Part shown: positions 1 to 8,141 of the stretch, piece by piece
Layout of the letters: every line of letters begins with the position of its first letter
Position numbering within the stretch: position 1 is the stretch's first letter
Assembly (NCBI GenBank): GCA_965226755.1
Contig: CBDDDT010000003.1
Coordinates: 1,364,001-1,428,000, forward strand
DNA from: Bog-113 sp965226755
GTDB lineage: Bacteria > Acidobacteriota > Terriglobia > Bryobacterales > Bryobacteraceae
Length of the DNA: 64,000 bases
Reading direction: 5' to 3'
Translations under genes and position numbers: made by a program
The notes under the pieces: model-generated
Told to the model about the DNA's origin: nothing
Databases searched by the model: none
What the model saw: the letters and a program-made list of their open reading frames with translations, nothing else

Positions 1-516
1 GAATTCCGCTCCCGCAAGCTGCAAAGCGTCCCCGGACTTGAGGTACGCCCCACGCCGGATCGTCTCCGGGAAACGCTGTTCAATGTGTTGGCGATGGAGC
101 TTCCGGGCACGGTCTTCCTAGACGCCTACGCCGGCACGGGCGCCGTCGGAATTGAAGCTCTCAGCCGGGGCGCCGCGCGCGCCATCTTCATCGAAAAGAA
201 CCGGGAAGCGGTCCTTGTGATCAAATCCAACCTGGCCGCGCTCGGTCTGACCCCGCGATCCCGCGTCATCGCCGGCTCGGCGAAAATCCACGTTGGCTCG
301 CTCGATGCCGGCATTGTCTTCGTCGATCCTCCGTACGATCGGCCTGAGGAGTACAACACGGTACTGGAGATCCTCAGCGCGAAACGGCCGCGCGTCGTCA
401 TCGCCCAGCACGATCGGCGCCTGGCGCTAAATGAGGAATACGGCCCGTTGAAGCGCGCGAGAGAGATCCGGCAAGGCGACAATCTGCTTAGCTTTTATCG
501 TTCGGTTCAAGAGTGA
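1..516 (+). CDS. rsmD: 16S rRNA (guanine(966)-N2)-methyltransferase RsmD, 5' truncated by window edge
   Basis: Methylates G966 of 16S rRNA in the 30S subunit using SAM. The frame is open from base 1, and the residues before the first internal start (GTG at 85) already match RsmD (VPGLEVRPTPDRLRETLFN), so the true start lies left of the window. Visible motifs are the SAM-binding DAYAGTGAVGIEALSRG loop and the catalytic DPPY motif (bases about 328-339). About 20 N-terminal residues are missing. The 3' end overlaps the convergent SAM hydrolase gene by 29 bp. The family assignment is firm. Confidence 0.93.
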   Translation, partial: EFRSRKLQSVPGLEVRPTPDRLRETLFNVLAMELPGTVFLDAYAGTGAVGIEALSRGAARAIFIEKNREAVLVIKSNLAALGLTPRSRVIAGSAKIHVGSLDAGIVFVDPPYDRPEEYNTVLEILSAKRPRVVIAQHDRRLALNEEYGPLKRAREIRQGDNLLSFYRSVQE

Positions 517-1249
517 TCGGATCGCCCACCCGGCATCCGATTCGCGCCGCCGCCGACGCCTCTCGTTCCGATATCTCCAGATATCCCCCGCTGCCCTCAA
601 TCAGAAAAAGTTCGCCGTTCGCGGCGGCTGCGTAGTTGCAGGCTCGACGCGATACGGTCACAGAGCCCAGGCGAATCGTCCCGGCTCGGAAGTCTTTCGC
701 GCGCAGGCTGGTCACGATATTTCCAAAACGGTCGATGTGCAGCACCGCGTTTTCGCCCGGGGTTCGGCGAACCCAGTCTTCGACCTCCGGACCAACCTGC
801 TCAAAGGGGAAGCCGTTCGCCAGCGCCGCGGCCGCGGGCGCAAATACATCGCGTCCGTGGAACGTGCGGCTCACGGGGTGCAGAAGCAGAGCCGGGTTCG
901 AAATCTCGCGAACTTGCGGCGTGTCGGCGCCGAGAAGCGAAAGCAGCCCGTTATCCGGAAGAACAAAAGTACATTGGCGCGCGCGAGCCGCTAAAGCGCG
1001 CCGGTGGCCTCCCACGCCTGGATCCACAACAGCCACATGCACCGTCCCATCCGGGAACCAGGGCCACGCCTGTGAAAGCAGATACGCCCCTTGAGCGACC
1101 TGAAAAGCCTGCACCTCGTGCGAAATATCAACGATCCGAGCTCCCGGACAGATGCGCAGAATCACGCCCTTCATCACGCCGGCGTAATGATCCAGGTTGC
1201 CGAAATCTGTCAGCAGGCTGATCGTCGGAGTCGAAACCGGGGCCATCAT
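488..1249 (-). CDS. SAM hydrolase / S-adenosyl-L-methionine hydroxide adenosyltransferase (DUF62 family)
   Basis: Family members hydrolyse SAM to adenosine and methionine; relatives are chlorinases and fluorinases. The 253-residue product has the family N-terminus (ISLLTDFG), DPGVGG, a DNGLLS segment and HGRDVFAPAAA. A longer open frame exists upstream to 1399, but it runs into the divergent cysteine desulfurase gene, and the conserved domain begins right after the ATG-ATG at 1249. Only 18 bp separate this start from the divergent GTG at 1268, so the two promoters must overlap coding sequence or be very compact. Hydrolase rather than halogenase is assumed, as in most bacteria. Confidence 0.88.
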   Translation of the reverse strand: MMAPVSTPTISLLTDFGNLDHYAGVMKGVILRICPGARIVDISHEVQAFQVAQGAYLLSQAWPWFPDGTVHVAVVDPGVGGHRRALAARARQCTFVLPDNGLLSLLGADTPQVREISNPALLLHPVSRTFHGRDVFAPAAAALANGFPFEQVGPEVEDWVRRTPGENAVLHIDRFGNIVTSLRAKDFRAGTIRLGSVTVSRRACNYAAAANGELFLIEGSGGYLEISEREASAAARIGCRVGDPITLEPNDKS

Positions 1250-1267
1250 TGATAAAATTAAGTTTAC

Positions 1268-2422
1268 GTGCCATCTTACTTCGACCATAACGCCAGCACG
1301 CCGGTCGATCCTCGCGTCCTCGCCGCCCTGAACGAGACCTGCGGCGCCGTCTATGGCAACGCATCCAGCGTCCATCAATTCGGGCAGGCGGCGAAACATC
1401 GGCTCGAGTTGGCCCGCCGAAGCGTCGCCGAGATGCTCGGCGGAACGCCGCGTGAGATCGTTTTCACCAGCGGCGGCACGGAGTCCGACAATCTTGCGCT
1501 CTTCGGGGTTGCGCGCGGCTCTTCACAGTCGCAAAGGCACGTGATCACAACCGCCATCGAACATCCGGCCGTGCTTTCCGCGTGCGATCAGTTGGCCCGC
1601 GAAGGAGTGGCCGTCACCTTTTTGCCGGTGGGCGCTGCGGGCCGCGTGGATCCGGACGATGTTCGCCGTTTTATTCGCCCCGCCACGGTTCTCGTTTCGG
1701 TGATGCACGCCAATAATGAAACGGGTGTGATCCAGCCTTTGCAAGAGATTTCGGCGATCACGCGCGAGTTTGGGATTCCGCTTCACTCCGATGGCGTCCA
1801 GGCGGCTGGCCGCATTCCGGTCAATGTAGCGGAGCTTGGCGTCGATCTGTACTCGGTTTCCGCCCACAAGATGAACGGCGTTAAAGGCGCTGGGGCGCTT
1901 TTCATTCGTGAAAGCACTCGAGTCGCCGCTGTACAGGTCGGCGGGCTGCATGAGCGCGGACGGCGCGCAGGCACGGAGAACGTTCCCGCGTTCGCCGCAT
2001 TTGGAGTCGCGTCGGATCTTGGACGAACCCGGCATCCTGACGGGGAGCTTCGCGACCGTTTGGAACAGGGAATTCTATCGCGCGTGCCCACCGCCCGCGT
2101 CAACGGCTGCCCCGGCGAACGCCTGCCCAACACCTCTAATATCCGCTTTCCTGGTCTGTCCGGCGAGTCGATGGTCATCGCCCTTGATCTGGCCGGCTTC
2201 GCCGTATCGAGCGGCGCCGCATGCTCCAGCGGCTCCATCGAACCCTCCCACGTATTGCTCGCCATGGGGCTCGCCGATTCCAAAGCCCGCTCGTCCGTGC
2301 GCTTCTCGCTGGGATTGGGGAACACCGCGGAACAGGTTGACGCGCTGATTGAAGCGGTCGCCGCTTTTGCCGCGCGGACCCGTGCGGGCCTCCGGCCGCG
2401 AAGGGCTCCCCAGTATGTCTGA
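1268..2422 (+). CDS. cysteine desulfurase (NifS/IscS family)
   Basis: PLP enzyme that removes sulfur from L-cysteine as a protein persulfide for tRNA thiolation or Fe-S assembly. The 384-residue protein shows DHNASTPVDPRV at the N-terminus, TSGGTESDN for phosphate contacts, the PLP lysine in SAHKMNG (Lys201) and the catalytic cysteine in SSGAACSSGS (Cys319). It begins at GTG 1268 with no clear Shine-Dalgarno. Its last 8 bp overlap mnmA, which uses the sulfur, so it is probably the dedicated sulfur donor for MnmA. No iscU or other Fe-S assembly gene is adjacent. Confidence 0.93.
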   Translation: MPSYFDHNASTPVDPRVLAALNETCGAVYGNASSVHQFGQAAKHRLELARRSVAEMLGGTPREIVFTSGGTESDNLALFGVARGSSQSQRHVITTAIEHPAVLSACDQLAREGVAVTFLPVGAAGRVDPDDVRRFIRPATVLVSVMHANNETGVIQPLQEISAITREFGIPLHSDGVQAAGRIPVNVAELGVDLYSVSAHKMNGVKGAGALFIRESTRVAAVQVGGLHERGRRAGTENVPAFAAFGVASDLGRTRHPDGELRDRLEQGILSRVPTARVNGCPGERLPNTSNIRFPGLSGESMVIALDLAGFAVSSGAACSSGSIEPSHVLLAMGLADSKARSSVRFSLGLGNTAEQVDALIEAVAAFAARTRAGLRPRRAPQYV

Positions 2423-3521
2423 GCCGAGCCGGATCGCCGTCGCCATGTCGGGCGGTCTCGACAGTTCCGTCGTCGCCGCTCTTCTGAAACAGGAAGGCCA
2501 TGATGTTGTCGGCATGACCATGCAGTTGTGGGATCAGCGCCGTCTTCCGGAAGTCGCCTCCGAAGGAACGACGGGCCGCTGCTGTTCGCTCGACGACGCT
2601 TACGATGCTCGCCACGTCTCCGGGCAAATCGGAATCCCCTACTACGTCGTCAACTACGAGAAGCAGTTCGAGGAGCGTGTGGTCCAGCCTTTCGTGCAGG
2701 ACTATCTCGAAGGACGAACCCCCATTCCCTGCACGCTCTGCAACAACTTCATCAAGTTCGATCAGTTCTTCGAAATGGCGGATGCGGTCGGGGCCGGGAA
2801 GATCGCGACCGGCCACTACGCGCGCATCACGGTGAACGCCGGTACCGGCCGCTATGAGATGCGCACCGCGGCCGACAACACGAAGGATCAGACGTACTTT
2901 CTGTTCGGCTTGACGCAGCCGCAACTCGCCCGAACAACTTTCCCCCTTGGTCACAGGCGTAAATCCGAAGTGCGTGAGATGGCCCGGGCATTCGGATTAG
3001 CCGTCGCTGAAAAGGGTGAGAGTTATGAGATCTGTTTCGTCCCCAATGGCGACTATGCGGGCTTTATCGACGCATACCTGCTGGAGCAGGGCGTGAAACG
3101 CGAGAACACCGCCGGCGTTCTGCAAACCAGCGACGGCCGCGCGCTTGGCAGCCATGACGGCGTTCATAATTTCACCGTGGGGCAGCGCAAAGGGCTCGGG
3201 ATCGCGACCGGTGAGCCTCTCTATGTAATCTCCACCGATGCGGGTTCGAAGACGGTCACTGTTGGCTCCCCGCGGCAGCTTCTCCGTTCCACTCTCATCG
3301 CCAGAGACATGAACTGGATTTCCGTAGATGGCTTCCGCACCCCTGGCCGCGCGCACGTGAAGATCCGGAATCGTCACGTAGCCGCGGCAGCAAGCGTTGA
3401 GCCGATCGAAGGCAATCGCATCCGGGTGCGCTTCGACGAACCTCAGCGCGCCGTAACTCCCGGCCAGGCCGCCGTTCTTTACGACGCTGATCTGGTCCTC
3501 GGCGGCGGCTGGATCGAATGA
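2415..3521 (+). CDS. mnmA: tRNA-specific 2-thiouridylase MnmA
   Basis: ATP-dependent 2-thiolation of U34 in Lys, Glu and Gln tRNAs. The frame is open from 2349, but ATG 2415 places the PP-loop motif (SGGLDSS) about 12 residues in, as in the family, and gives 368 residues. Catalytic cysteines are visible in TLCNNFIKFD (Cys109) and EICFV (Cys207). The GTGKATGHYAR-type tRNA/ATP region and C-terminal beta-barrel (GQRKGLGIATGEPLYV) are present. The start overlaps the desulfurase stop by 8 bp, suggesting translational coupling; the stop abuts the next gene's GTG. Confidence 0.95.
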   Translation: MSEPSRIAVAMSGGLDSSVVAALLKQEGHDVVGMTMQLWDQRRLPEVASEGTTGRCCSLDDAYDARHVSGQIGIPYYVVNYEKQFEERVVQPFVQDYLEGRTPIPCTLCNNFIKFDQFFEMADAVGAGKIATGHYARITVNAGTGRYEMRTAADNTKDQTYFLFGLTQPQLARTTFPLGHRRKSEVREMARAFGLAVAEKGESYEICFVPNGDYAGFIDAYLLEQGVKRENTAGVLQTSDGRALGSHDGVHNFTVGQRKGLGIATGEPLYVISTDAGSKTVTVGSPRQLLRSTLIARDMNWISVDGFRTPGRAHVKIRNRHVAAAASVEPIEGNRIRVRFDEPQRAVTPGQAAVLYDADLVLGGGWIE

Positions 3522-4391
3522 GTGCGCAAAGCTCGATCGTCGCTTCGTAATTGGTTCGAATACGCGGCCTTCCGATTGATGCTCGGCACGCTTGCGCTGG
3601 CGCCTCGTTCCGTAGCCTTACGCGCCGGCAGTCTCTACGCGCGTGCCCTCGATCTTCTGTCGCCCCGCTTGCGCAGAGTCGCTCAGCAGAACCTCGCCTG
3701 TGTCCTGCCGGACCTTCCCGTAACCGAGCGCGGCGAACTGATCGACCATATCTTCTCGTCTATCGGCCGCATGCTCGTTACGTTTGCGCGTTTCCCCAAG
3801 ATCACCCCTCAAACGGCCAGCGCCTGGATTCGATGCGAAAACCTGGAGTATGTCACTGACGCTCTCGCCCGAGGAAAAGGTCTGCTCTTCGCGACCGGAC
3901 ACCTCGGAAACTGGGAATTGAGCGCGTTCGCGTTCGCCCTCCTGCAACAACCCATTCATATTGTTGTCCGTCCCCTGGACAATCCCCTGATCGACGCCTT
4001 TGTAGATCGCTACCGCGGATTATCCGGGAACCGGTCCATTAACAAGCGCGATTATGCGCGCGGCATTCTGCAAGCGCTCGCGCGCAATGAGATGGTCGGA
4101 GTTCTCGCCGACCAGCACGTTCAGGACGGAGTGATCATCAATTTCTTCGGCCGTCCCGCGGCGACCTCCGCGGGCATCGCCCGGTTCGCCGCGAGGACCG
4201 GCGCGGCCGTCGTCCCTGGATTCGCGCTTTGGTCGGATCTGGAATCGAAATACGTACTTCGCTTCCTGCCGCCTGTCGAAATCACGGGCGATCCTCGCGC
4301 CGACACGCAACGCATCCAATCCGCAATCGAACAGGTCGTGAGGGAATACCCGGATCAATGGCTCTGGATTCACCGCCGCTGGAAATCTTGA
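3522..4391 (+). CDS. LpxL/HtrB-type lysophospholipid (lipid A) acyltransferase family protein
   Basis: Membrane-associated acyl transfer, probably to lipid A or another membrane lipid. The 289-residue protein has the HX4E catalytic motif (GHLGNWE), the downstream VVRPLDNPLID segment and the ADQHVQDGVIINFFGRPA block typical of LpxL-like enzymes. The N-terminal part (FRLMLGTLALAPRS) could be the usual membrane anchor. It starts at GTG 3522, the base after the mnmA TGA, so it is the third gene of the desulfurase operon. The acyl donor and exact acceptor cannot be read from sequence. Confidence 0.85.
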   Translation: MRKARSSLRNWFEYAAFRLMLGTLALAPRSVALRAGSLYARALDLLSPRLRRVAQQNLACVLPDLPVTERGELIDHIFSSIGRMLVTFARFPKITPQTASAWIRCENLEYVTDALARGKGLLFATGHLGNWELSAFAFALLQQPIHIVVRPLDNPLIDAFVDRYRGLSGNRSINKRDYARGILQALARNEMVGVLADQHVQDGVIINFFGRPAATSAGIARFAARTGAAVVPGFALWSDLESKYVLRFLPPVEITGDPRADTQRIQSAIEQVVREYPDQWLWIHRRWKS

Positions 4392-4401
4392 GCAGCCCGC
4401 G

Positions 4402-5091
4402 TTAAACGATCTGCCCGTCTCTCATCCGCACCGTTCGATTCCCATACGCCGCCGCTTCCGGATTGTGCGTGATCATCAGAATCGTTTGTCCGAGGCGCCG
4501 ATTGAGGTCCCGCAAAATATCGAGAACAGCCTGCGAATTCGCGCTATCCAAATTGCCGGTCGGCTCGTCGGCCAGCATAATCGCGGGCTGGTTGACGATT
4601 GCGCGCGCGATCGCCACGCGCTGCTGTTCGCCTCCGGAGAGCTCCGACGGCTTGTGATCGAGTCGGTTCGCGATGCCCAGCATTTCCAGGGTCCGTTGAA
4701 ACTCCGCCCTGTTCGTCCGGTGGCTGTCGCCGCCCAAATATCGCGCGAGTTCGATATTGTCCCGCGCGGTCAGGTTCGGAAGCAGATTGAACTTTTGGAA
4801 CACAAAGCTCACCGTGTTCTTCCGAACCCGCGTTCTCCCCGCGTCATCCATCGCGGCTAAGTCCTTATTCTCCACGTGAACCGTTCCCCCGCTTGGCGGA
4901 GTTAGGCCGCCCACGATGTGAAAAAGCGTGCTCTTCCCGGAGCCTGACGGCCCGACAATCGAAAGAAACTCTCCCCTGCCGACATCCAGATCGACTCCCC
5001 GAAGCGCCTCTACATTGACGCGGCCGACGCGATAAACCTTGCGCAACCCGCGCACCGAAATGATCGGCGCCGCCATGCCCGGGTCACTCAT
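4402..5091 (-). CDS. ABC transporter ATP-binding protein (MacB/LolD type)
   Basis: Nucleotide-binding subunit that powers the adjacent FtsX-like permease. The 229 residues contain Walker A (GPSGSGKST), Q-loop (VFQKFNLLP), signature LSGGEQQRVAIARA, Walker B (IMLADEPTGNLD) and H-loop (ITHNPEAA). The EPTGNLDS signature is characteristic of the MacB/LolD/FtsE group. Its start overlaps the permease stop by 8 bp, making it the last gene of a three-gene minus-strand operon; its end is 10 bp from the convergent acyltransferase. Substrate unknown; lipoprotein or peptide handling is the family norm. Confidence 0.93.
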   Translation of the reverse strand: MSDPGMAAPIISVRGLRKVYRVGRVNVEALRGVDLDVGRGEFLSIVGPSGSGKSTLFHIVGGLTPPSGGTVHVENKDLAAMDDAGRTRVRKNTVSFVFQKFNLLPNLTARDNIELARYLGGDSHRTNRAEFQRTLEMLGIANRLDHKPSELSGGEQQRVAIARAIVNQPAIMLADEPTGNLDSANSQAVLDILRDLNRRLGQTILMITHNPEAAAYGNRTVRMRDGQIV

Positions 5092-6181
5092 AAGCGAGCG
5101 CCTCGATCGGATCCTGCCGCACCGCTATCGTCCCCGGATAAAGAGCGCCGAGTATCGCCGCCCCCGTTACGATCGCGCCCGCGATCGGCCACCAACCCGG
5201 TACGATCGCCTGCGGCAAAGACGCCGGCACCAGCCGCATGATCGCCCATCGCGTTCCATATGAAAATGCGATCCCGAGAACCGTGCCGCCGAAGGCCATG
5301 AAAAACGCCTCCGCAAGAATAATCTCCAGAACGAACCAGCGGCTCGCGCCGAGCGACTTCAGGATCCCGATCTCGCGCGTGCGCTGCAAAATCGCCATAT
5401 ACATCGACAGCGAAACCACTGCGAAGGCGATCAGCACCGCGATCCCGATAATTACATTGATAAAAGCGGAGAGAAACGGGATCTTGTCGACCGAGATCAG
5501 AGACACCATCGCCTCGATCGGAAAAACCGGATACGCCGGAATACTCCTTTGCAACTCATCCACCACTGTCTTGAGATTTTGCTTCGGATCATCGACCTTC
5601 ACGTAAACCTGGCTGAATTTTCCGGAAGCGCTATCAAGGTCCTGCAGCACGGAAGCGCGGACGAAGACATGGGACAACTTGCCGGGCTGAACGATCCCGG
5701 CGACGTGCCACTCATGATTTATCAGGTTGATCTTATCCCCCGCCTTCTTGTGCTCCTGATTCGCGAAGAACGTGTCCAGAAGAACATCGTCGGGCTGCTC
5801 TAAACCCCTTCCTGTCAAATAAGTGAAGCCGCCGCTCATCGCGGAGAACTGTTCGGGTTCAATCCCCGTCACTTGGTTCCAGCCCCCAAATGCATGCCCA
5901 ATCACCCCGGTCGCCAGCGCCACGTGAGGTTGCCTGGCGAGGAAACTGACCATCCCCGGCGGAATCGTCGCGCCGCTGAACTGCATCAGCGAGCTGTTTG
6001 GCGCCCGGACGACCAGATCCGCGCCGACCCCGCGCGTTCTTCGCGCCGAATCCTCGACATAACCACGGCTCAGACCCACCAACGTCAGAATCAAAGTAAC
6101 TGGAACCGCGATGAGCAGAATGCTGAGCAGCGTTCGGAGAGGCCGATGCCGCACGTTCTCAAAAACAAGCTTAAAAATCAT
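5084..6181 (-). CDS. ABC transporter permease, FtsX/MacB family
   Basis: Inner-membrane subunit of a mechanotransmission-type ABC system. The 365-residue protein has one N-terminal hydrophobic segment (TLLSILLIAVPVTLILTLVG), an extracytoplasmic domain of about 200 residues, then three C-terminal hydrophobic segments (around FINVIIGIAVLIAFAVV, ILAEAFFMAFGGTVLGIAF and WPIAGAIVTGAAILGALYP), the normal MacB/FtsX layout. It ends with DPIEALAYE, the usual FtsX tail. It overlaps the lipoprotein gene upstream by 4 bp and the ATPase gene downstream by 8 bp, so the three are surely co-translated. Confidence 0.92.
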   Translation of the reverse strand: MIFKLVFENVRHRPLRTLLSILLIAVPVTLILTLVGLSRGYVEDSARRTRGVGADLVVRAPNSSLMQFSGATIPPGMVSFLARQPHVALATGVIGHAFGGWNQVTGIEPEQFSAMSGGFTYLTGRGLEQPDDVLLDTFFANQEHKKAGDKINLINHEWHVAGIVQPGKLSHVFVRASVLQDLDSASGKFSQVYVKVDDPKQNLKTVVDELQRSIPAYPVFPIEAMVSLISVDKIPFLSAFINVIIGIAVLIAFAVVSLSMYMAILQRTREIGILKSLGASRWFVLEIILAEAFFMAFGGTVLGIAFSYGTRWAIMRLVPASLPQAIVPGWWPIAGAIVTGAAILGALYPGTIAVRQDPIEALAYE

Positions 6182-7077
6182 TTTGCCGGCGTCCCCGGCG
6201 AGTTCGATTGTCCAATCACCTGCAGCTGCGCTCCTTCCGGTCGCGCCAGCACAAATTTGTCGTCCGCGATTGACGGATTCATCTCGAGCTTAACCACAGA
6301 CATTGAGACGCCGTACCCATCCGTGGGACGGCTGATGTCAATGGTCATCGGAAAAGGCACTCCGCCGAACATCTTCCAACCGGAATAGCGCGTGTCGCTC
6401 AGGATGTTTTCTTTGTCATAAGCTCTCTGCCGCACCACGGTCAGTGTCGTGCGGTCGAAAAAGACCGTCCGGTTGATGGCGAGATCTCCGTTCGCGGCTC
6501 TTCCCACCAAAACCAGCACATAAAGCGCGCTCAGTTCGTCGGTCGAGTCGACGAGCAATGGAGTTTCCTTGGACAAATCCGGAGGCGGAATCAGCATCGC
6601 TTGCAGAAAGGCTTCGGGACGAAGATTCTCGAGGCTGTTCTTCGAATTCCTCGGCGCATCGTTGCGGCCTTCGACAAACCGGTTCTTCGGAGGGATCAGT
6701 ATATGGAACTCCTGTCCCGTCGAAACCATGTCGAAAACCGTAGTCCGCACGACGGGCGCCAGGCCGATGATGCGAATGTCCTCCGGCTTCCGGTAGAGAA
6801 CGTACGCGCGGATGTCCTTATATTCCGTGATCTCGCCCTTGTACACGCTCCCGGTCGCGGGCGTCATGTCCACAGTCGCATTGAACGATCGAATCTCGTT
6901 GTACTGATTCTGCAGCCGCCGCACCAGATCGTCGCGCGACGCGGTCAGCAAAGGTTTCGGATGGGCGGACGGGGACGACGAGCGGGAGATGATTCGACGC
7001 CGCACCAGACAGCCCGGCGAGCTGACCAGAAGGGCCAGCAGACAGCCGGTTATTGCGATCGAGCGCGTATGAACCAT
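6178..7077 (-). CDS. LolA/DUF4292-like outer-membrane lipoprotein
   Basis: Predicted lipoprotein of 299 residues with a signal peptide (AITGCLLALLVSSPGC) whose Cys after SPG fits a lipobox. The body (RLQNQYNEIRSFNATVDM, repeated beta-strand segments, LVLVGRAANGDLAINRTVFFDR) resembles the LolA/LolB-like fold of DUF4292 proteins. Promoter-proximal gene of the ABC operon, so a lipoprotein or lipid carrier working with the permease pair is plausible but inferred. The start ATG at 7077 is followed by a typical charged n-region. Confidence 0.75.
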   Translation of the reverse strand: MVHTRSIAITGCLLALLVSSPGCLVRRRIISRSSSPSAHPKPLLTASRDDLVRRLQNQYNEIRSFNATVDMTPATGSVYKGEITEYKDIRAYVLYRKPEDIRIIGLAPVVRTTVFDMVSTGQEFHILIPPKNRFVEGRNDAPRNSKNSLENLRPEAFLQAMLIPPPDLSKETPLLVDSTDELSALYVLVLVGRAANGDLAINRTVFFDRTTLTVVRQRAYDKENILSDTRYSGWKMFGGVPFPMTIDISRPTDGYGVSMSVVKLEMNPSIADDKFVLARPEGAQLQVIGQSNSPGTPAK

Positions 7078-7122
7078 CCTCTCATTTTAGGGTGCTACTA
7101 TGAATGAGTCAGCAAGAAACGG

Positions 7123-7198
7123 GGGCCTGTGGCGCAGTTGGGAGCGCGCTTCCATGGCATGGAAGAGGTCAAGGGTTCGAATCCCTTCAGGTCCACCA
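7123..7198 (+). tRNA. tRNA-Ala (anticodon GGC)
   Basis: A 76-nt cloverleaf with CCA encoded. The acceptor stem is GGGCCTG (7123-7129) with CAGGTCC (7188-7194), one G-U pair. The anticodon stem-loop CTTCC-ATGGCAT-GGAAG gives anticodon GGC; the T-loop is GTTCGAATC. A TACTAT box at 7096-7101 could be the -10 element. The segment to the right is accessory, so this tRNA may have served as an integration site. Confidence 0.96.
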
Positions 7199-7637
7199 TT
7201 AGTTCAGCCCAACGTTTCAAACACTTACAGTTAATCTAGCAATCCCTGGACGCACTTCTGGAGTCCAACCGGAGTCCAAGTCTGTTTGATCATCGGCGCA
7301 CCCCTTGGATCTGGCCGTTTGGCGCGATCTGTCCTTCACAAATCAAACAATTTGGCTTCTGCCCAGCTGGGCATAGATGTCGGCTATCGACGGTTGCTTT
7401 CCTGGGAATCTTTTGGACGGGCTTTCAGTTGTCCCTCGCTGAATTGTCGTCTCAAAATCCTCACAATCCTCAGAATGCTTCAGACAGCGTGATCTTGGGC
7501 ACTTCTCTGCCGCGTCGGGTTGGAAGACGGGGCTTTATGGCGTTCTACGGCTCCGCTTGCGAGAGCAATAACGTTCTGCGGAGAGGGTCGCCATTTCTCC
7601 CGCTACCATCGAGATTGTGCCTCCTAAACTGACCGAC
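7199..7637. other. intergenic region downstream of tRNA-Ala, no gene seen
   Basis: About 440 bp without a convincing gene. Open frames here are short, overlap each other on both strands and lack recognisable domains. It begins with GGAGTCCA-type direct repeats (7260-7279: TGGAGTCCAACCGGAGTCCA) and contains the first copy of a bipartite motif that recurs at 13511. The look is of a scar left by integration or deletion next to a tRNA. Confidence 0.5.
7442..7468. repeat. bipartite repeat motif, copy 1
   Basis: AATTGTCGTC (7442-7451) followed closely by AAATCCTCACAATC (7455-7468), with CTTCAGA shortly after. The same two words, further apart, occur at 13511-13545. Copy number and origin are unknown; the pair brackets the FG-GAP/regulator segment. 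Confidence 0.55.
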
Positions 7638-7874
7638 ATGAAGACTTGGACCGACCGCACCGGCCAGACCAGGCTGCGTTCGTTTTCGGATAAGGACGGC
7701 AATTTCTGGCTGGAGCAGAACACGGCCAAACGATCGATTTGGGCAAAGTTCGCGCGGAAAGGTCACGATGTGGCTTGGGAGTTCGGTGCCGGTGGAGGGT
7801 ATACCGGCAGGATGCTAATTGACGGCGAAATCTATACGCCCTCGGAAGCCACGAAAAAGTTCCTCCAATCTTGA
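7638..7874 (+). CDS. small hypothetical protein
   Basis: A 78-residue acidic/aromatic-rich protein starting MKTWTDRTGQTRLRS; an in-frame GTG at 7617 would add seven residues. No signal peptide or membrane segment. The composition (KDGNFWLEQN, KFARKGHDVAWEF, GGGYTGRMLIDGE) reads like a real folded small protein with alternating strands, not a shadow frame. No family is recognised. It stands alone between the tRNA-Ala scar and the FG-GAP gene. Confidence 0.5.
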   Translation: MKTWTDRTGQTRLRSFSDKDGNFWLEQNTAKRSIWAKFARKGHDVAWEFGAGGGYTGRMLIDGEIYTPSEATKKFLQS

Positions 7875-8055
7875 CGCCCGGTTTTAGCCCGCTCCCGAAA
7901 ATCATGTTGCCTCGTGGCGCCGCGAGATGGTGGTTTAGCAATTCTTCTATCAGTGATTTTCGTTTCGCAGCGTTCGCTGGGAGTCTCTCCTCTTTTCAAA
8001 ACCCGACATCCCCGACATCGAACGGCTAACCCTAGGAGTCTATTGGTGAAGTTGC

Positions 8056-8104
8056 TGTCGGGTGGATGATTTTCCGATCAGAAAAACCGACATCCCACCC
8101 GACA
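8056..8104. terminator. long inverted repeat downstream of the FG-GAP gene
   Basis: TGTCGGGTGG (8056-8065) is the exact reverse complement of CCACCCGACA (8095-8104); with one bulge the stem extends to about 12 bp around a loop of roughly 29 nt. It lies 38 bp past the stop of the minus-strand FG-GAP gene, so it could terminate that transcript, though no T-run follows. CCGACATCC words are also repeated directly nearby (8006-8021, 8088-8104). Confidence 0.4.
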
Positions 8105-8141
8105 TTTTCCTCTTCGAGCGACTGCTTCGCACGCACGCGGA

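Noticed and set aside
7286..7632. Short plus-strand ORFs after tRNA-Ala (7286-7492, 7429-7632)
   Set aside because: They overlap one another, have no domain and no ribosome binding site; the region looks like scar sequence.
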